Shown in pieces: positions 45,589-53,571 of a DNA stretch of 64,000 bases (the stretch's first letter is position 1; every line of letters begins with the position of its first letter). Both the position numbers and the translations under genes were made by a program. Under the pieces are notes generated by a model. It was given only the letters and a program-made list of their open reading frames with translations. It was not told where the DNA came from and made no database searches. The DNA is from an uncultured Flavobacteriaceae bacterium (lineage in GTDB: Bacteria; Bacteroidota; Bacteroidia; Flavobacteriales; Flavobacteriaceae): positions 186,001-250,000 of the forward strand of contig CANLWG010000007.1 of NCBI GenBank assembly GCA_947494715.1, written 5' to 3'.

Positions 45589-46563
45589 TTAAAATACACC
45601 AGCTTTTAACTGTAATCCCAAATCTTCCTGGAAACCGAACATCAAATTCATGTTCTGTACGGCCTGGCCCGATGCCCCCTTCAACAAGTTATCAATGGCC
45701 GAGGTAATCAAAAGGGTACTTTTATACTTATGCAAATGGATATGACATTGGTTCGTATTTACGACTTGCTTTAAATGGATAGGGGTAGGGGCAATATGGG
45801 TAAATATCGCATCCGTATAAAAATTTTGATAAAGCTCGATGGCTTCAGCCTCGCTTCCTTCAAATGGGGAATAGGCAGTGGCCAAAATGCCTCTTGTAAA
45901 ATTTCCCCGGTTGGGCAAAAAGAACAATTCCCCCACGCTATTTCCAAAAGAATGCAGACTTTCATTAATTTCCCCCAGATGCTGGTGGGTAAAGGGTTTA
46001 TACCAGCTTATATTGTTGTTGCGCCAACTAAAATGGGAAGTTGCAGAGTGACTTACCCCTGCTCCAGTGCTTCCTGTCATGGCATTGATATGAACATCAT
46101 TTTGCAAAAGATCGGATTGCGCTAGGGGTAAAAGAGCCAATTGAATGGCCGTGGCAAAACATCCAGGATTGGCAATATATTTGGCTTTTTGTATTTCTGC
46201 TTTCTTCATTTCGGGGAGGCCATATACGAATTCTTTTCCGTTCAAAACGGCATCAGCCTGTAATCTAAAATCATTACTTAGATCTATGATTTTCGTATCC
46301 TCGGAAAATTGATGCTCCTTTAGGAATTGGGTGGAGTTACCATGGCCAAGACATAGAAAAACCACATCAATATTTGGGTTTACCTTACCGGTGAATTCTA
46401 AATGGGTCAATCCCAATAGATCTGGATGTGCCGTTGTGACTTGCTTATCTGCTCTTGTGGTACTGTATACAAAATCGATTTCAACCTCGGGATGGTTCAA
46501 TAAAATTCGAATAAGTTCTCCACCGGTATAGCCCGATCCTCCTATGATACCTACCTTAATCAT
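45589..46563 (-). CDS. argC: N-acyl-gamma-glutamyl-phosphate reductase
   Basis: 324 residues. It has the nucleotide motif GIIGGSGYTGGEL, the catalytic Cys135 in IANPGCFATAIQLALLPL, and the GSTGAGVSHSATSHFSWRNN loop. It reduces N-acyl-glutamyl phosphate to the semialdehyde. The start overlaps the argG stop by 8 bases. The 324-residue length is the short form usual in Bacteroidota. Confidence 0.96.
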   Translation of the reverse strand: MIKVGIIGGSGYTGGELIRILLNHPEVEIDFVYSTTRADKQVTTAHPDLLGLTHLEFTGKVNPNIDVVFLCLGHGNSTQFLKEHQFSEDTKIIDLSNDFRLQADAVLNGKEFVYGLPEMKKAEIQKAKYIANPGCFATAIQLALLPLAQSDLLQNDVHINAMTGSTGAGVSHSATSHFSWRNNNISWYKPFTHQHLGEINESLHSFGNSVGELFFLPNRGNFTRGILATAYSPFEGSEAEAIELYQNFYTDAIFTHIAPTPIHLKQVVNTNQCHIHLHKYKSTLLITSAIDNLLKGASGQAVQNMNLMFGFQEDLGLQLKAGVF

Positions 46564-47746
46564 AATCCTCGTTTACATGGTTCGCTATTTTTCCGGGATT
46601 GGAAAGAATTTTGATGAAACCTTTGGCGTCATCAGCTGTCCAGCCTTTGTTCATCTCCCCGTAACTTCCAAAGGAAGCATTCATCAGATCGTGTTCAGAG
46701 GAAATTCCGTTCAATCTAAACTGGAATGGATATAGGGAAACGAATACATCGCCCGAAACGTTCTTTTGGGTATCGATCAAGAAGGCTTCAATGTTTCGCA
46801 TTACCTCGTCCAAATAGTTTCCTTCATGCAAAAGCATGCCATAAAAATTGCCCAGTTGTTCTTTTTGGAATTGCTGCCACTTGCTTAAGGTATGCTTTTC
46901 CAACAGATGATGGGCTTTGATAATGATGAGCGATGCAGGGGCTTCAAACCCTACCCGACCTTTGATGCCAATAATGGTATCGCCAACGTGAATATCCCTT
47001 CCTATGGCATATTTTGAAGCCATACCTTCCAACTTAATGATATTGTTTACGGAAGTATCCTGCTGACCATCAATGGCGACCAGTTCTCCTTTTTTAAATG
47101 TAAGTTTTACATCGGTCGGTTTTTTTTCCTGTAATTGACTGGGGTAGGCAGAATCCGGTAAAGGTTTATTGGAGGTCAGGGTTTCGTCACCGCCAACAGA
47201 AGTACCCCAAAGCCCCTTGTTAATGGAATATTTGGCCTTTTCCCATGGATAATCTACTCCGTTTTGTTTCAGATATTCAATTTCCGTTTCGCGGGCCAGT
47301 TTGTTATCTCTAATGGGAGTGATGATTTTAATATTGGGTGCCATGATCTGAAAAATCATATCAAATCGTACTTGATCATTTCCTGCACCTGTACTGCCAT
47401 GTGCAATGTATTGCGCGCCAATTTTTTTGGCATGTTTTACAATTTCAATGGCCTGCACGATCCGTTCCGCGCTAACGGACAAGGGATAGGTGTTGTTCTT
47501 CAATACATTCCCAAAAATGAGATACTTCACTACTTTTTCATAGAATGTTTGGACGGCATCAATAGAAGTATAGGAGGTAGCTCCAAGTTCCAAAGCCTTT
47601 TCCTCAATATTTTTTATTTCTTCCAGGGAAAATCCACCCGTATTAACACTAACCGCGTGTACCTCAAAACCCTTTTCTTTGGATAGGTACTTGGCGCAGT
47701 AAGAAGTGTCCAATCCGCCGCTATAGGCTAAAACTAATTTCTTCAT
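46556..47746 (-). CDS. argG: Argininosuccinate synthase
   Basis: 396 residues starting with the PP-loop KLVLAYSGGLDTSYCAKYL, then AHGSTGAGNDQVRFD and KYSINKGLWGTSVGG, which bind citrulline, aspartate and ATP. It joins citrulline and aspartate. The start overlaps the GNAT gene by four bases. Being placed second, ahead of the early pathway genes, is the usual Bacteroidota order. Confidence 0.97.
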   Translation of the reverse strand: MKKLVLAYSGGLDTSYCAKYLSKEKGFEVHAVSVNTGGFSLEEIKNIEEKALELGATSYTSIDAVQTFYEKVVKYLIFGNVLKNNTYPLSVSAERIVQAIEIVKHAKKIGAQYIAHGSTGAGNDQVRFDMIFQIMAPNIKIITPIRDNKLARETEIEYLKQNGVDYPWEKAKYSINKGLWGTSVGGDETLTSNKPLPDSAYPSQLQEKKPTDVKLTFKKGELVAIDGQQDTSVNNIIKLEGMASKYAIGRDIHVGDTIIGIKGRVGFEAPASLIIIKAHHLLEKHTLSKWQQFQKEQLGNFYGMLLHEGNYLDEVMRNIEAFLIDTQKNVSGDVFVSLYPFQFRLNGISSEHDLMNASFGSYGEMNKGWTADDAKGFIKILSNPGKIANHVNEDYD

Positions 47747-48363
47747 TTTTGCTTCTTTTTAAGGAACAATTGCTCCTTTATACTTTTTAATCGTTTAAAC
47801 GCCTTGCTATTTACCTTTTCTTTTTTCAAGTTCTTTTGGTCAGCCGAAGCGTCATATAACATCCCGGTACAAAGACACATTTTTTGTTCGGTTCGGGTTA
47901 GGATGTCAAAATTCTTACAGGTCTGGCAACCTTTCCAGAAATCCGGATCATTGGTAAGTTCAGAGAACGTAACCGGCTTGTAGCCCAGTTCATAATTCAT
48001 CTTCATTACGGCCAAACCCGTAGTAATGCCAAATATCTTGGCTTCGGGAAATTTCTTTCTCGAAAGCTCAAAAATTTCTTTTTTGATTTTCTTGGCAAGC
48101 CCTTGGTTCCGATAATCAGGATGAACAATAAGTCCTGAATTGGCTACAAAATCCTTATCACCCCATACTTCTATGTAACAGAAGCCTGCAAATTTTTCCC
48201 CATCCAATGCGATTACGGCATTCCCGTTCTCTAGGCGTTTTATGATATACTCGGGGGTTCGTTTGGCAATGCCCGTACCACGCACCTGAGCGGATTCCGA
48301 TATGGTATCGCTTATAATTTGGGCATATTTAAAATGTGACGCGTTCGCAATAACAATTTCCAT
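47743..48363 (-). CDS. GNAT acyltransferase, probable N-succinyl/N-acetyl-glutamate synthase
   Basis: 206 residues. The GNAT core has the acyl-CoA pyrophosphate loop RNQGLAKKI (85-93) after GLIVHPDY. A distinctive C-terminal extension carries Cys146, Cys149, Cys163 and Cys165 (FWKGCQTCKNF, KMCLCTGMLYD), spaced like a metal site, and ends in a Lys-rich tail. It is the first gene of the operon, which otherwise lacks a glutamate acylase (no ArgA or ArgJ). I recall a related Bacteroides protein being proposed as the N-succinylglutamate synthase. Its start codon AUGGAAAU pairs with a leader segment described at 48356-48473. Confidence 0.85.
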   Translation of the reverse strand: MEIVIANASHFKYAQIISDTISESAQVRGTGIAKRTPEYIIKRLENGNAVIALDGEKFAGFCYIEVWGDKDFVANSGLIVHPDYRNQGLAKKIKKEIFELSRKKFPEAKIFGITTGLAVMKMNYELGYKPVTFSELTNDPDFWKGCQTCKNFDILTRTEQKMCLCTGMLYDASADQKNLKKEKVNSKAFKRLKSIKEQLFLKKKQK

Positions 48364-48473
48364 TGCTATTCGGTTAAAACATGAATATTAGAAAAATAAC
48401 TGTTGGATTTTGCGGAAATGGACTCACCTATTTCCATAGTCTATTTGCACCCTTACGGGCGACGGCGTGGAAA
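48356..48473 (-). promoter_or_regulatory. Predicted arginine/proline attenuator: four mutually exclusive pairing segments
   Basis: In mRNA order, segment 1 UUUCCA (48473-48468) lies on the Arg/Pro codons of the leader ORF. Segment 2 is UGGAAAU (48436-48430), segment 3 is AUUUCCG (48419-48413) and segment 4 is UGGAAAU (48362-48356), which covers the first gene's AUG. Pairs 1:2 and 3:4 exclude 2:3. A CGCCC-GUAA-GGGUG hairpin (48461-48448) is nested inside 1:2 and holds the leader stop in its loop. A ribosome stalled on the Arg codons would block segment 1, allow 2:3 and free the start codon. The pairings are seen; the mechanism is inferred. Confidence 0.5.
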
Positions 48474-48533
48474 GAACGGACGTGCTTGAGCTGGAATGCC
48501 CTTGGTGTTTACTATGTATGTGTGTTCGTTCAT
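48453..48533 (-). CDS. Arg/Pro-rich leader peptide of the arginine-proline operon
   Basis: A 26-codon ORF, ATG at 48533 and TAA at 48453-48455, in the 205-bp gap ahead of the operon. It begins MNEHTYIV and ends ARPFFPRRRP. Four Arg codons (CGT, CGC, CGT, CGC) and three of its four Pro codons fall in the last nine positions. These are the two end products of the operon. The ATG lies eight bases after a perfect -7 element, so translation would begin at the very 5' end of the message. It is too short for ordinary gene finders. A chance ORF with this bias at this place seems unlikely, but no conservation has been checked. Confidence 0.6.
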   Translation of the reverse strand: MNEHTYIVNTKGIPAQARPFFPRRRP

Positions 48534-48541
48534 AAGAGCAC

Positions 48542-48549
48542 CAAATGTA
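48542..48549 (-). promoter_or_regulatory. -7 element of the arginine-proline operon promoter
   Basis: TACATTTG on the minus strand (CAAATGTA as given) is an exact TAnnTTTG match, 20 bp beyond the stop codon of the GT-C gene. The start of transcription would be near 48536, giving the leader peptide a leader of a few bases and the first operon gene one of about 175. No clear -33 TTTG was found at the usual distance. Confidence 0.45.
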
Positions 48550-48568
48550 CAAATAATATTGAAACTGT

Positions 48569-49945
48569 CTAATTCACTGATGAATTTTTGTGGAAAATCT
48601 GTTTTATACCTTTTAGCTTGAATATTTCGTAAGCCAAAAATCCATATACCGCAAAATATTCAATAGCGAGCAGCCACAGGTTTTCCTTGAACTGGGTCTT
48701 GGAATAGGCAAAATAACTTAATACTGCCATTGCAGACCATACCAAAGCAAAGCGATATTCCGTAAAAATGACCAGGAAGACCAAAAAAACCAAATACCAA
48801 GGATGTACTGTTGTAGAAAGTAGATAGTAACTTCCTAAAATCCATAACATACTGATTATAAGCACTTGTAATTTTTGATTGTGGGCCAAAAAGGTAAATA
48901 GAAGGGTTATGGCAATTATGACCAATGGGGTTATTTTTCCATAGATTTTTACCAGCTCCCATGGTTTGGCATCAAAAAAGTTTACAGCCACTAGCTTTAT
49001 ACCATTATAAAGGCCTGCATTGAATTCGAAATTGGAAAACCAAAGACCAACGGAATTGGAATAATGAGCAAAGAATTGCGAAGTATAAAATGGGCCAAGC
49101 AAAATGACCGTGATCACTGCAATTAATCCATAAAACGAAATACTTTTTTTTAATCCCAAATGTTTTAGGAATAAGGGTAGGAATAGCAAAGGGACCAATT
49201 TTACCGAGATAGAAAGGGCATAGGGAATAGCGGCCCACAGCCATTTTCCAACAGAAAGCAAATATAGGGCCCAAACGAAAAAGAAGAGCATCACGCCCTC
49301 AAAGTGTAGATTTCCGGTAAGCTCAATGATAATAAGAGGGTTTAAAAAATACCAAAATATAAGATGCGGGGAACGGTTTAAATTTTTGAGCAGTTTTCGT
49401 CCGAAATAGAAAATACCAATATCAGACAAAATGATAACGGACCTCATAACCATAACCGAACCCAAGATACTTTTGCCTCCTAAAAGAGCCGCCAAAGCAA
49501 AAATAAGCTGATTCAAGGGGGGGTAGTTGCTAAAGTGTCGTGCGCTTAGGGCACCCATTCCTTGATGTAGTTCCTGTGCATTGGCAATGACCAGATCCTT
49601 TTGTCCTATGAGTGTATCGGGAACTTCCAAATATGGGTTTAGCATATGGCTTACCAACTCCCCATCCCATATAAAACGGTAAAAATCCTGGGACAAATTG
49701 GGCTCGGCCCAAAAGAAAATCAAACGAAACAATATACCGACCACAAGAAGGAACTTAAAATTCCATTTCTCGAATTGAATAAGTTTAAAGGACAGGAAGA
49801 ACAGCGCCGCAAAAAGCGTAAGAAGCTTCATGAAGTCCGAACGTACTAGATGGTGTGCGAACGTATAGTAAAAAACCAAACTCAATAGGGCCAATACAAT
49901 GGGCACTTTATGGAGTTTCCAATAGGTAATAATCGGGTAGGGCAT
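48569..49945 (-). CDS. Multi-pass GT-C glycosyltransferase (GT87/mannosyltransferase-like)
   Basis: 458 residues with about eleven to twelve membrane helices. The first periplasmic loop has the acidic EPNLSQDFYRFIWDGEL stretch, where GT-C enzymes keep their catalytic Asp. Such enzymes use polyprenyl-phosphate sugars. A DPM1-like polyprenyl-phosphate sugar synthase lies at 55058-55747, which could provide the donor. The GT87 or mannosyltransferase label is by general resemblance; the sugar is not certain. Confidence 0.8.
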   Translation of the reverse strand: MPYPIITYWKLHKVPIVLALLSLVFYYTFAHHLVRSDFMKLLTLFAALFFLSFKLIQFEKWNFKFLLVVGILFRLIFFWAEPNLSQDFYRFIWDGELVSHMLNPYLEVPDTLIGQKDLVIANAQELHQGMGALSARHFSNYPPLNQLIFALAALLGGKSILGSVMVMRSVIILSDIGIFYFGRKLLKNLNRSPHLIFWYFLNPLIIIELTGNLHFEGVMLFFFVWALYLLSVGKWLWAAIPYALSISVKLVPLLFLPLFLKHLGLKKSISFYGLIAVITVILLGPFYTSQFFAHYSNSVGLWFSNFEFNAGLYNGIKLVAVNFFDAKPWELVKIYGKITPLVIIAITLLFTFLAHNQKLQVLIISMLWILGSYYLLSTTVHPWYLVFLVFLVIFTEYRFALVWSAMAVLSYFAYSKTQFKENLWLLAIEYFAVYGFLAYEIFKLKGIKQIFHKNSSVN

Positions 49946-50114
49946 TTCTGGTCGGGTTTTACTACCTGACTAATTTAGGGGTTTTAGAGGAACTTACCGC
50001 TACTTTCAACACCACTTCGTTTATGGAATAGTTGGGTCATTGAGTACGATTCTTAGGTTTAAGATATTAACCCGGTTCATCGCATTGGTCCTGAGAGTGT
50101 TTTATACAATGGAG

Positions 50115-50831
50115 TCAATCATATTCAAAGACCGCAGAGGTAGAAGTAGTTTCACTAGTGCCGTCACTGACCGTAATAACAAGATAATATTTAGCCCCTG
50201 GAATACTATCAATGATATCGATGGAAGGGTTCTCCAGGTTTGTAAGGGAATCGATTTCCAAGTCATTTTCAAAAACTCTTACATTGAAAATCAAAGTATC
50301 GTCGTCTTCGTCCGCCGCTTCCCATTCAATGGTCAGACTATCACTTACTGTATCGGCAGTAAAACTGATATTATAGGCCGGATAGGGGACATGGTTTCCT
50401 ACACCTTCACCTCTGGTATAAAAACTCCACTGTGATGATTTTTTGCTTTTGTCCTTGTTAATAGCGGTAATACTCCATTGGTACAAAGTCCCTTTGGTCA
50501 ATACCATATTGGCATTGGTGTTGGTTGTTTTTATATGGGCCACTTCTTCACCTGTTTTGGAATCGACTACCGATAAATCGTATTCCGTGGCGCTTGTTGA
50601 GGCTTCCCATTTTGCATTGATCATTAATTTGGTGGGTTGGTCGGCCACTAAAGCCCCTTCTAGGCAGACCTCATTATTGTATGGGAACAACAGGGAAAAA
50701 TCAGCTGGCACCTCTGTTCCTTGGGGGGGCTCCGGTTCTACTCCATCATCCGAACCACTACTTTTGGATGAACAGGAAGCAATGACCAGGACAACAAATG
50801 CCATGGCTAATTTTTTTAAATAACCTCTCAT
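50115..50831 (-). CDS. Lipoprotein with fibronectin type III-like domains
   Basis: 238 residues: SPII signal (VVLVIASCSSKSSGSDDG), a Pro/Glu linker, then two beta-sandwich repeats of about 90 residues with FnIII-like cores (KWEASTSATEYDLSV, LYQWSITAIN; TIEWEAADEDDDTLIFNVRVF). Its start overlaps the end of the M64 peptidase gene by four bases, so the two are made together. It is likely a surface or periplasmic partner of the peptidase; function unknown. Confidence 0.8.
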   Translation of the reverse strand: MRGYLKKLAMAFVVLVIASCSSKSSGSDDGVEPEPPQGTEVPADFSLLFPYNNEVCLEGALVADQPTKLMINAKWEASTSATEYDLSVVDSKTGEEVAHIKTTNTNANMVLTKGTLYQWSITAINKDKSKKSSQWSFYTRGEGVGNHVPYPAYNISFTADTVSDSLTIEWEAADEDDDTLIFNVRVFENDLEIDSLTNLENPSIDIIDSIPGAKYYLVITVSDGTSETTSTSAVFEYD

Positions 50832-52807
50832 CGTTTAATAATTTTTAGGATTTCTTTTTCACGATTCAAAAAATGTATATAGTATGTACCTCCGCTCAAC
50901 TCCCTTATGTCCACATAGTTATTTTGGACATCAATTTTTGCTTCCTTGACCATGGAACCCGTAGCTGAAAAGATTTCGATTTTGCCTGTATAACCATGAC
51001 TGAGATAAAAACCTTCCTCAACAGGATTGGGATAAGCGCTGATCTGTTCCAAAACTACTTGGTCCTTAAATTGGGATTGACATTCCAAGCCTTTGATGGT
51101 AAAGGAGTTCAATCCTTTTTTCAATGGAATGGAAATATCCGTTTCTTCGATACTCTCCGCTTCGTAGACATATTTCCGTTGGTTAACGATAACTGAATAG
51201 GACGAACTTCCCGAAACCTTATACGTAACTGTTTTTGATACGTTGTTTATTTCTTTGAGGCTTGCCAACATGTCCACCGCTTCTCCTATTGCAACTTTAT
51301 CAAACGTTTTTGAATAGCCATTATCCAGACTTATGACTATACTATAGTTACCTGGGGCTAGATTTCCAATGGATAATTTTGAACCTTCTGACAGCTGATT
51401 TTCGTAGTTTTCTGTTCTTCCATTACCGGATAGTTGAACGTCAAAGGTATAATTAGCCGTACTCTCCGTTGCCGTGATTTCAATACTGCCATTATTTCTA
51501 CCGGGACATGCAGGAGTTTCTGTATAGATTTTAAAGGCATCAAAAGAAAATACTTCGCAACCCTTTATATCAACTTCTTGCCCTAAGGCTGTATTGGGAC
51601 ATTGATCATTTTCGTTTAAGACCCCATCGTTGTCATCATCCAGATCGGGATTAGGATTTGGATCAGGGTCAGGACCGGGATCGGGATCAGGATTTGTATT
51701 ATGAATAATCCATGAAATAGAATGTGTCTGATAATCCGCGGGGGTATCAACTTTTATCAGTGGGGTCGCATCTTGAACCAATAATTTTAGTTCGTTAACT
51801 CCGGGCATAAGATTATCCTTCTCAATTAAAATGGAATTTACATTTCCATCAAAATCCACATTGTTGAGTACCCATCTCTTATTTAGGGTATTGGGTATAG
51901 GGTCTACCAAGGTTGCTTCAAATTCGATTGGGAAAGTCGGATCGTTTATAGTATTGTTTGTAGGCGTATACGCATCTATTGGAGAAGTCTTACTGTGGAT
52001 TTTTTTTACTAGGGCTTCTGAACATACCGCACAAAATGGATTACTTGAAACTCTCATCTTGCAGTTTTCATGCGGGCGGTACCATTGAGCGGAATTTCCT
52101 CCGCAACAATGTTGGTAAATACCAATTCCAGCGGTATTGTACCAATTTTTCCATTTTACATTTGCCGGATTGGTTTCCCGAGTCATATTAATCCTTTCGG
52201 ATGCACGATGATCACCGGCATAATACTCGTCCGCTAGATTTGCAAAAGCATGCCCTAGCTCGTGTAAAGCTATTTGGGCCGAGTATTGATGGGTAGATGC
52301 AATGGAAATTCCTCCACCTCCTCCGCCACCATAGTAAGGTGAATTAACAAGGACCACCACCTGATCATAGAATGGTAAATTGTACGCCAAAACTGTGTGA
52401 AGAATATGGATTTTGGTGGGCACCAATAATCTGTGAGAGCCATAGGTGTCAAACGACGAACCAAAGTAATTATCGACAAACTTTATGGGATGTGCCGGTT
52501 CTGCTACATCAGTTCCTGTACCAGGGTGACTTGCCCCACTCTCATTGGAAGGGACTTTAATAATGGAGATATTAAGGTAATTTCTATATTCCTTAAAGGG
52601 AGATTCGTTAAGCAGTGCATTTGCAAAAATAGTGGCATCAATAACAAATGTACCCATTTCATGTTCTTGGTATCCATCGCCTACGATTGCAATATTTATC
52701 CGTTTAAAGGTGTCCCCTGAGGAATGGATATTCTCAACTTCGAAGATTTGTCCGTGGACAAACTGATAGCTTAAGAGAGCTATTGTAATAAGGAATGGAA
52801 TCCTCAT
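50828..52807 (-). CDS. Secreted M64-family metallopeptidase with T9SS sorting domain
   Basis: 659 residues: SPI signal (LLSYQFVHGQ), an M64 (IgA-peptidase-type) domain with zinc motif IALHELGHAFANLADEY (His182, Glu183, His186, Asp193/Glu194), then a PDPDPGPDPDP linker, a thrombospondin type-3-like calcium loop (DDDNDGVLNENDQC), an SprB-like repeat (NGSIEITATE) and a C-terminal type IX secretion domain (SAYPNPVEEGFYLS, GGTYYIHFL, KIIKR). It should be exported through T9SS and act on extracellular protein. It is flanked by co-transcribed lipoprotein genes on both sides. Confidence 0.92.
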   Translation of the reverse strand: MRIPFLITIALLSYQFVHGQIFEVENIHSSGDTFKRINIAIVGDGYQEHEMGTFVIDATIFANALLNESPFKEYRNYLNISIIKVPSNESGASHPGTGTDVAEPAHPIKFVDNYFGSSFDTYGSHRLLVPTKIHILHTVLAYNLPFYDQVVVLVNSPYYGGGGGGGISIASTHQYSAQIALHELGHAFANLADEYYAGDHRASERINMTRETNPANVKWKNWYNTAGIGIYQHCCGGNSAQWYRPHENCKMRVSSNPFCAVCSEALVKKIHSKTSPIDAYTPTNNTINDPTFPIEFEATLVDPIPNTLNKRWVLNNVDFDGNVNSILIEKDNLMPGVNELKLLVQDATPLIKVDTPADYQTHSISWIIHNTNPDPDPGPDPDPNPNPDLDDDNDGVLNENDQCPNTALGQEVDIKGCEVFSFDAFKIYTETPACPGRNNGSIEITATESTANYTFDVQLSGNGRTENYENQLSEGSKLSIGNLAPGNYSIVISLDNGYSKTFDKVAIGEAVDMLASLKEINNVSKTVTYKVSGSSSYSVIVNQRKYVYEAESIEETDISIPLKKGLNSFTIKGLECQSQFKDQVVLEQISAYPNPVEEGFYLSHGYTGKIEIFSATGSMVKEAKIDVQNNYVDIRELSGGTYYIHFLNREKEILKIIKR

Positions 52808-52808
52808 A

Positions 52809-53315
52809 TCAATTGATTTGGGTGGTGATTAAATTGGTAAGGTTCGGAGTTGAATCCGTGATTTTTGCAATAACCATGAATTTGGTTCTTGGATCTAATT
52901 GGGTCCTTATCAGGAATTGGGAACTATCGAGTTCTACAAGTTTTCTATACATTTGACCGGAACCATCAACATATTCTACATTTTTTTTGAGTGGGTCCGT
53001 GATATAAAAACTTCGAATGAGTTTTGAGTTTTCGTCGATTTCACTACACTTGAAATCGCCTATTTTACCCATTTTGTGTTCCGGCATATCTTCTTTCAAT
53101 TGACCTTGGGCAACAATTTTATTGATGAGGCCAACCTCTATTTGGTTGTTGGATTTTTTCGAAACACTATAGTTAAGAAATAGAATTTGTGGATTCGATA
53201 TTACAGTTGTCCCGGTTTTCTTTTCGCTTTGAACCGCATTTGTGGTAGTACACGAGTTTACCAGAACAACAAGGGAATAGCAGGTTAGGGCCAACCAAAT
53301 GGCAGGATATTTCAT
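52809..53315 (-). CDS. Small lipoprotein upstream of the M64 peptidase
   Basis: 168 residues from the ATG at 53315, which gives a proper SPII signal (LVVLVNSCTTT); the ATG at 53339 adds a non-signal prefix. No known domain. The mature part carries an alternating beta pattern (ISNPQILFLNYSVSK, KFMVIAKITD). It is 1 bp from the peptidase start, so it is the first gene of a three-gene operon and could be a chaperone or anchoring partner; this is inference. Confidence 0.75.
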   Translation of the reverse strand: MKYPAIWLALTCYSLVVLVNSCTTTNAVQSEKKTGTTVISNPQILFLNYSVSKKSNNQIEVGLINKIVAQGQLKEDMPEHKMGKIGDFKCSEIDENSKLIRSFYITDPLKKNVEYVDGSGQMYRKLVELDSSQFLIRTQLDPRTKFMVIAKITDSTPNLTNLITTQIN

Positions 53316-53571
53316 GGGGGATTTTGTATTATGGGCCACGGATTTTGGAATCCCTTACTATAGCCCTTTAAACTTTTCGGTTAAGAATGGTTCGGGAATT
53401 AAAACGCAGAATATTGACTCTTATTGCTTTCTGGGTAAGGATACTTGATAATTCTAGAACATGAATTCGTTGCTGATAATTAGAGGCTTACCTAAATTAT
53501 GTTGAATAAATCGTCTGAGAAAGTATTCTGTAGAAAGGATAAAATCGCAAGCTCTATTTTCCACAATGATT

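Noticed and set aside
48392-48430. T-rich stretch behind the 2:3 hairpin as an intrinsic terminator of the arginine leader
   Set aside because: The T-run starts about 17 bases after the stem, too far for intrinsic termination, and stalling would then switch the operon off; a translational model fits better.
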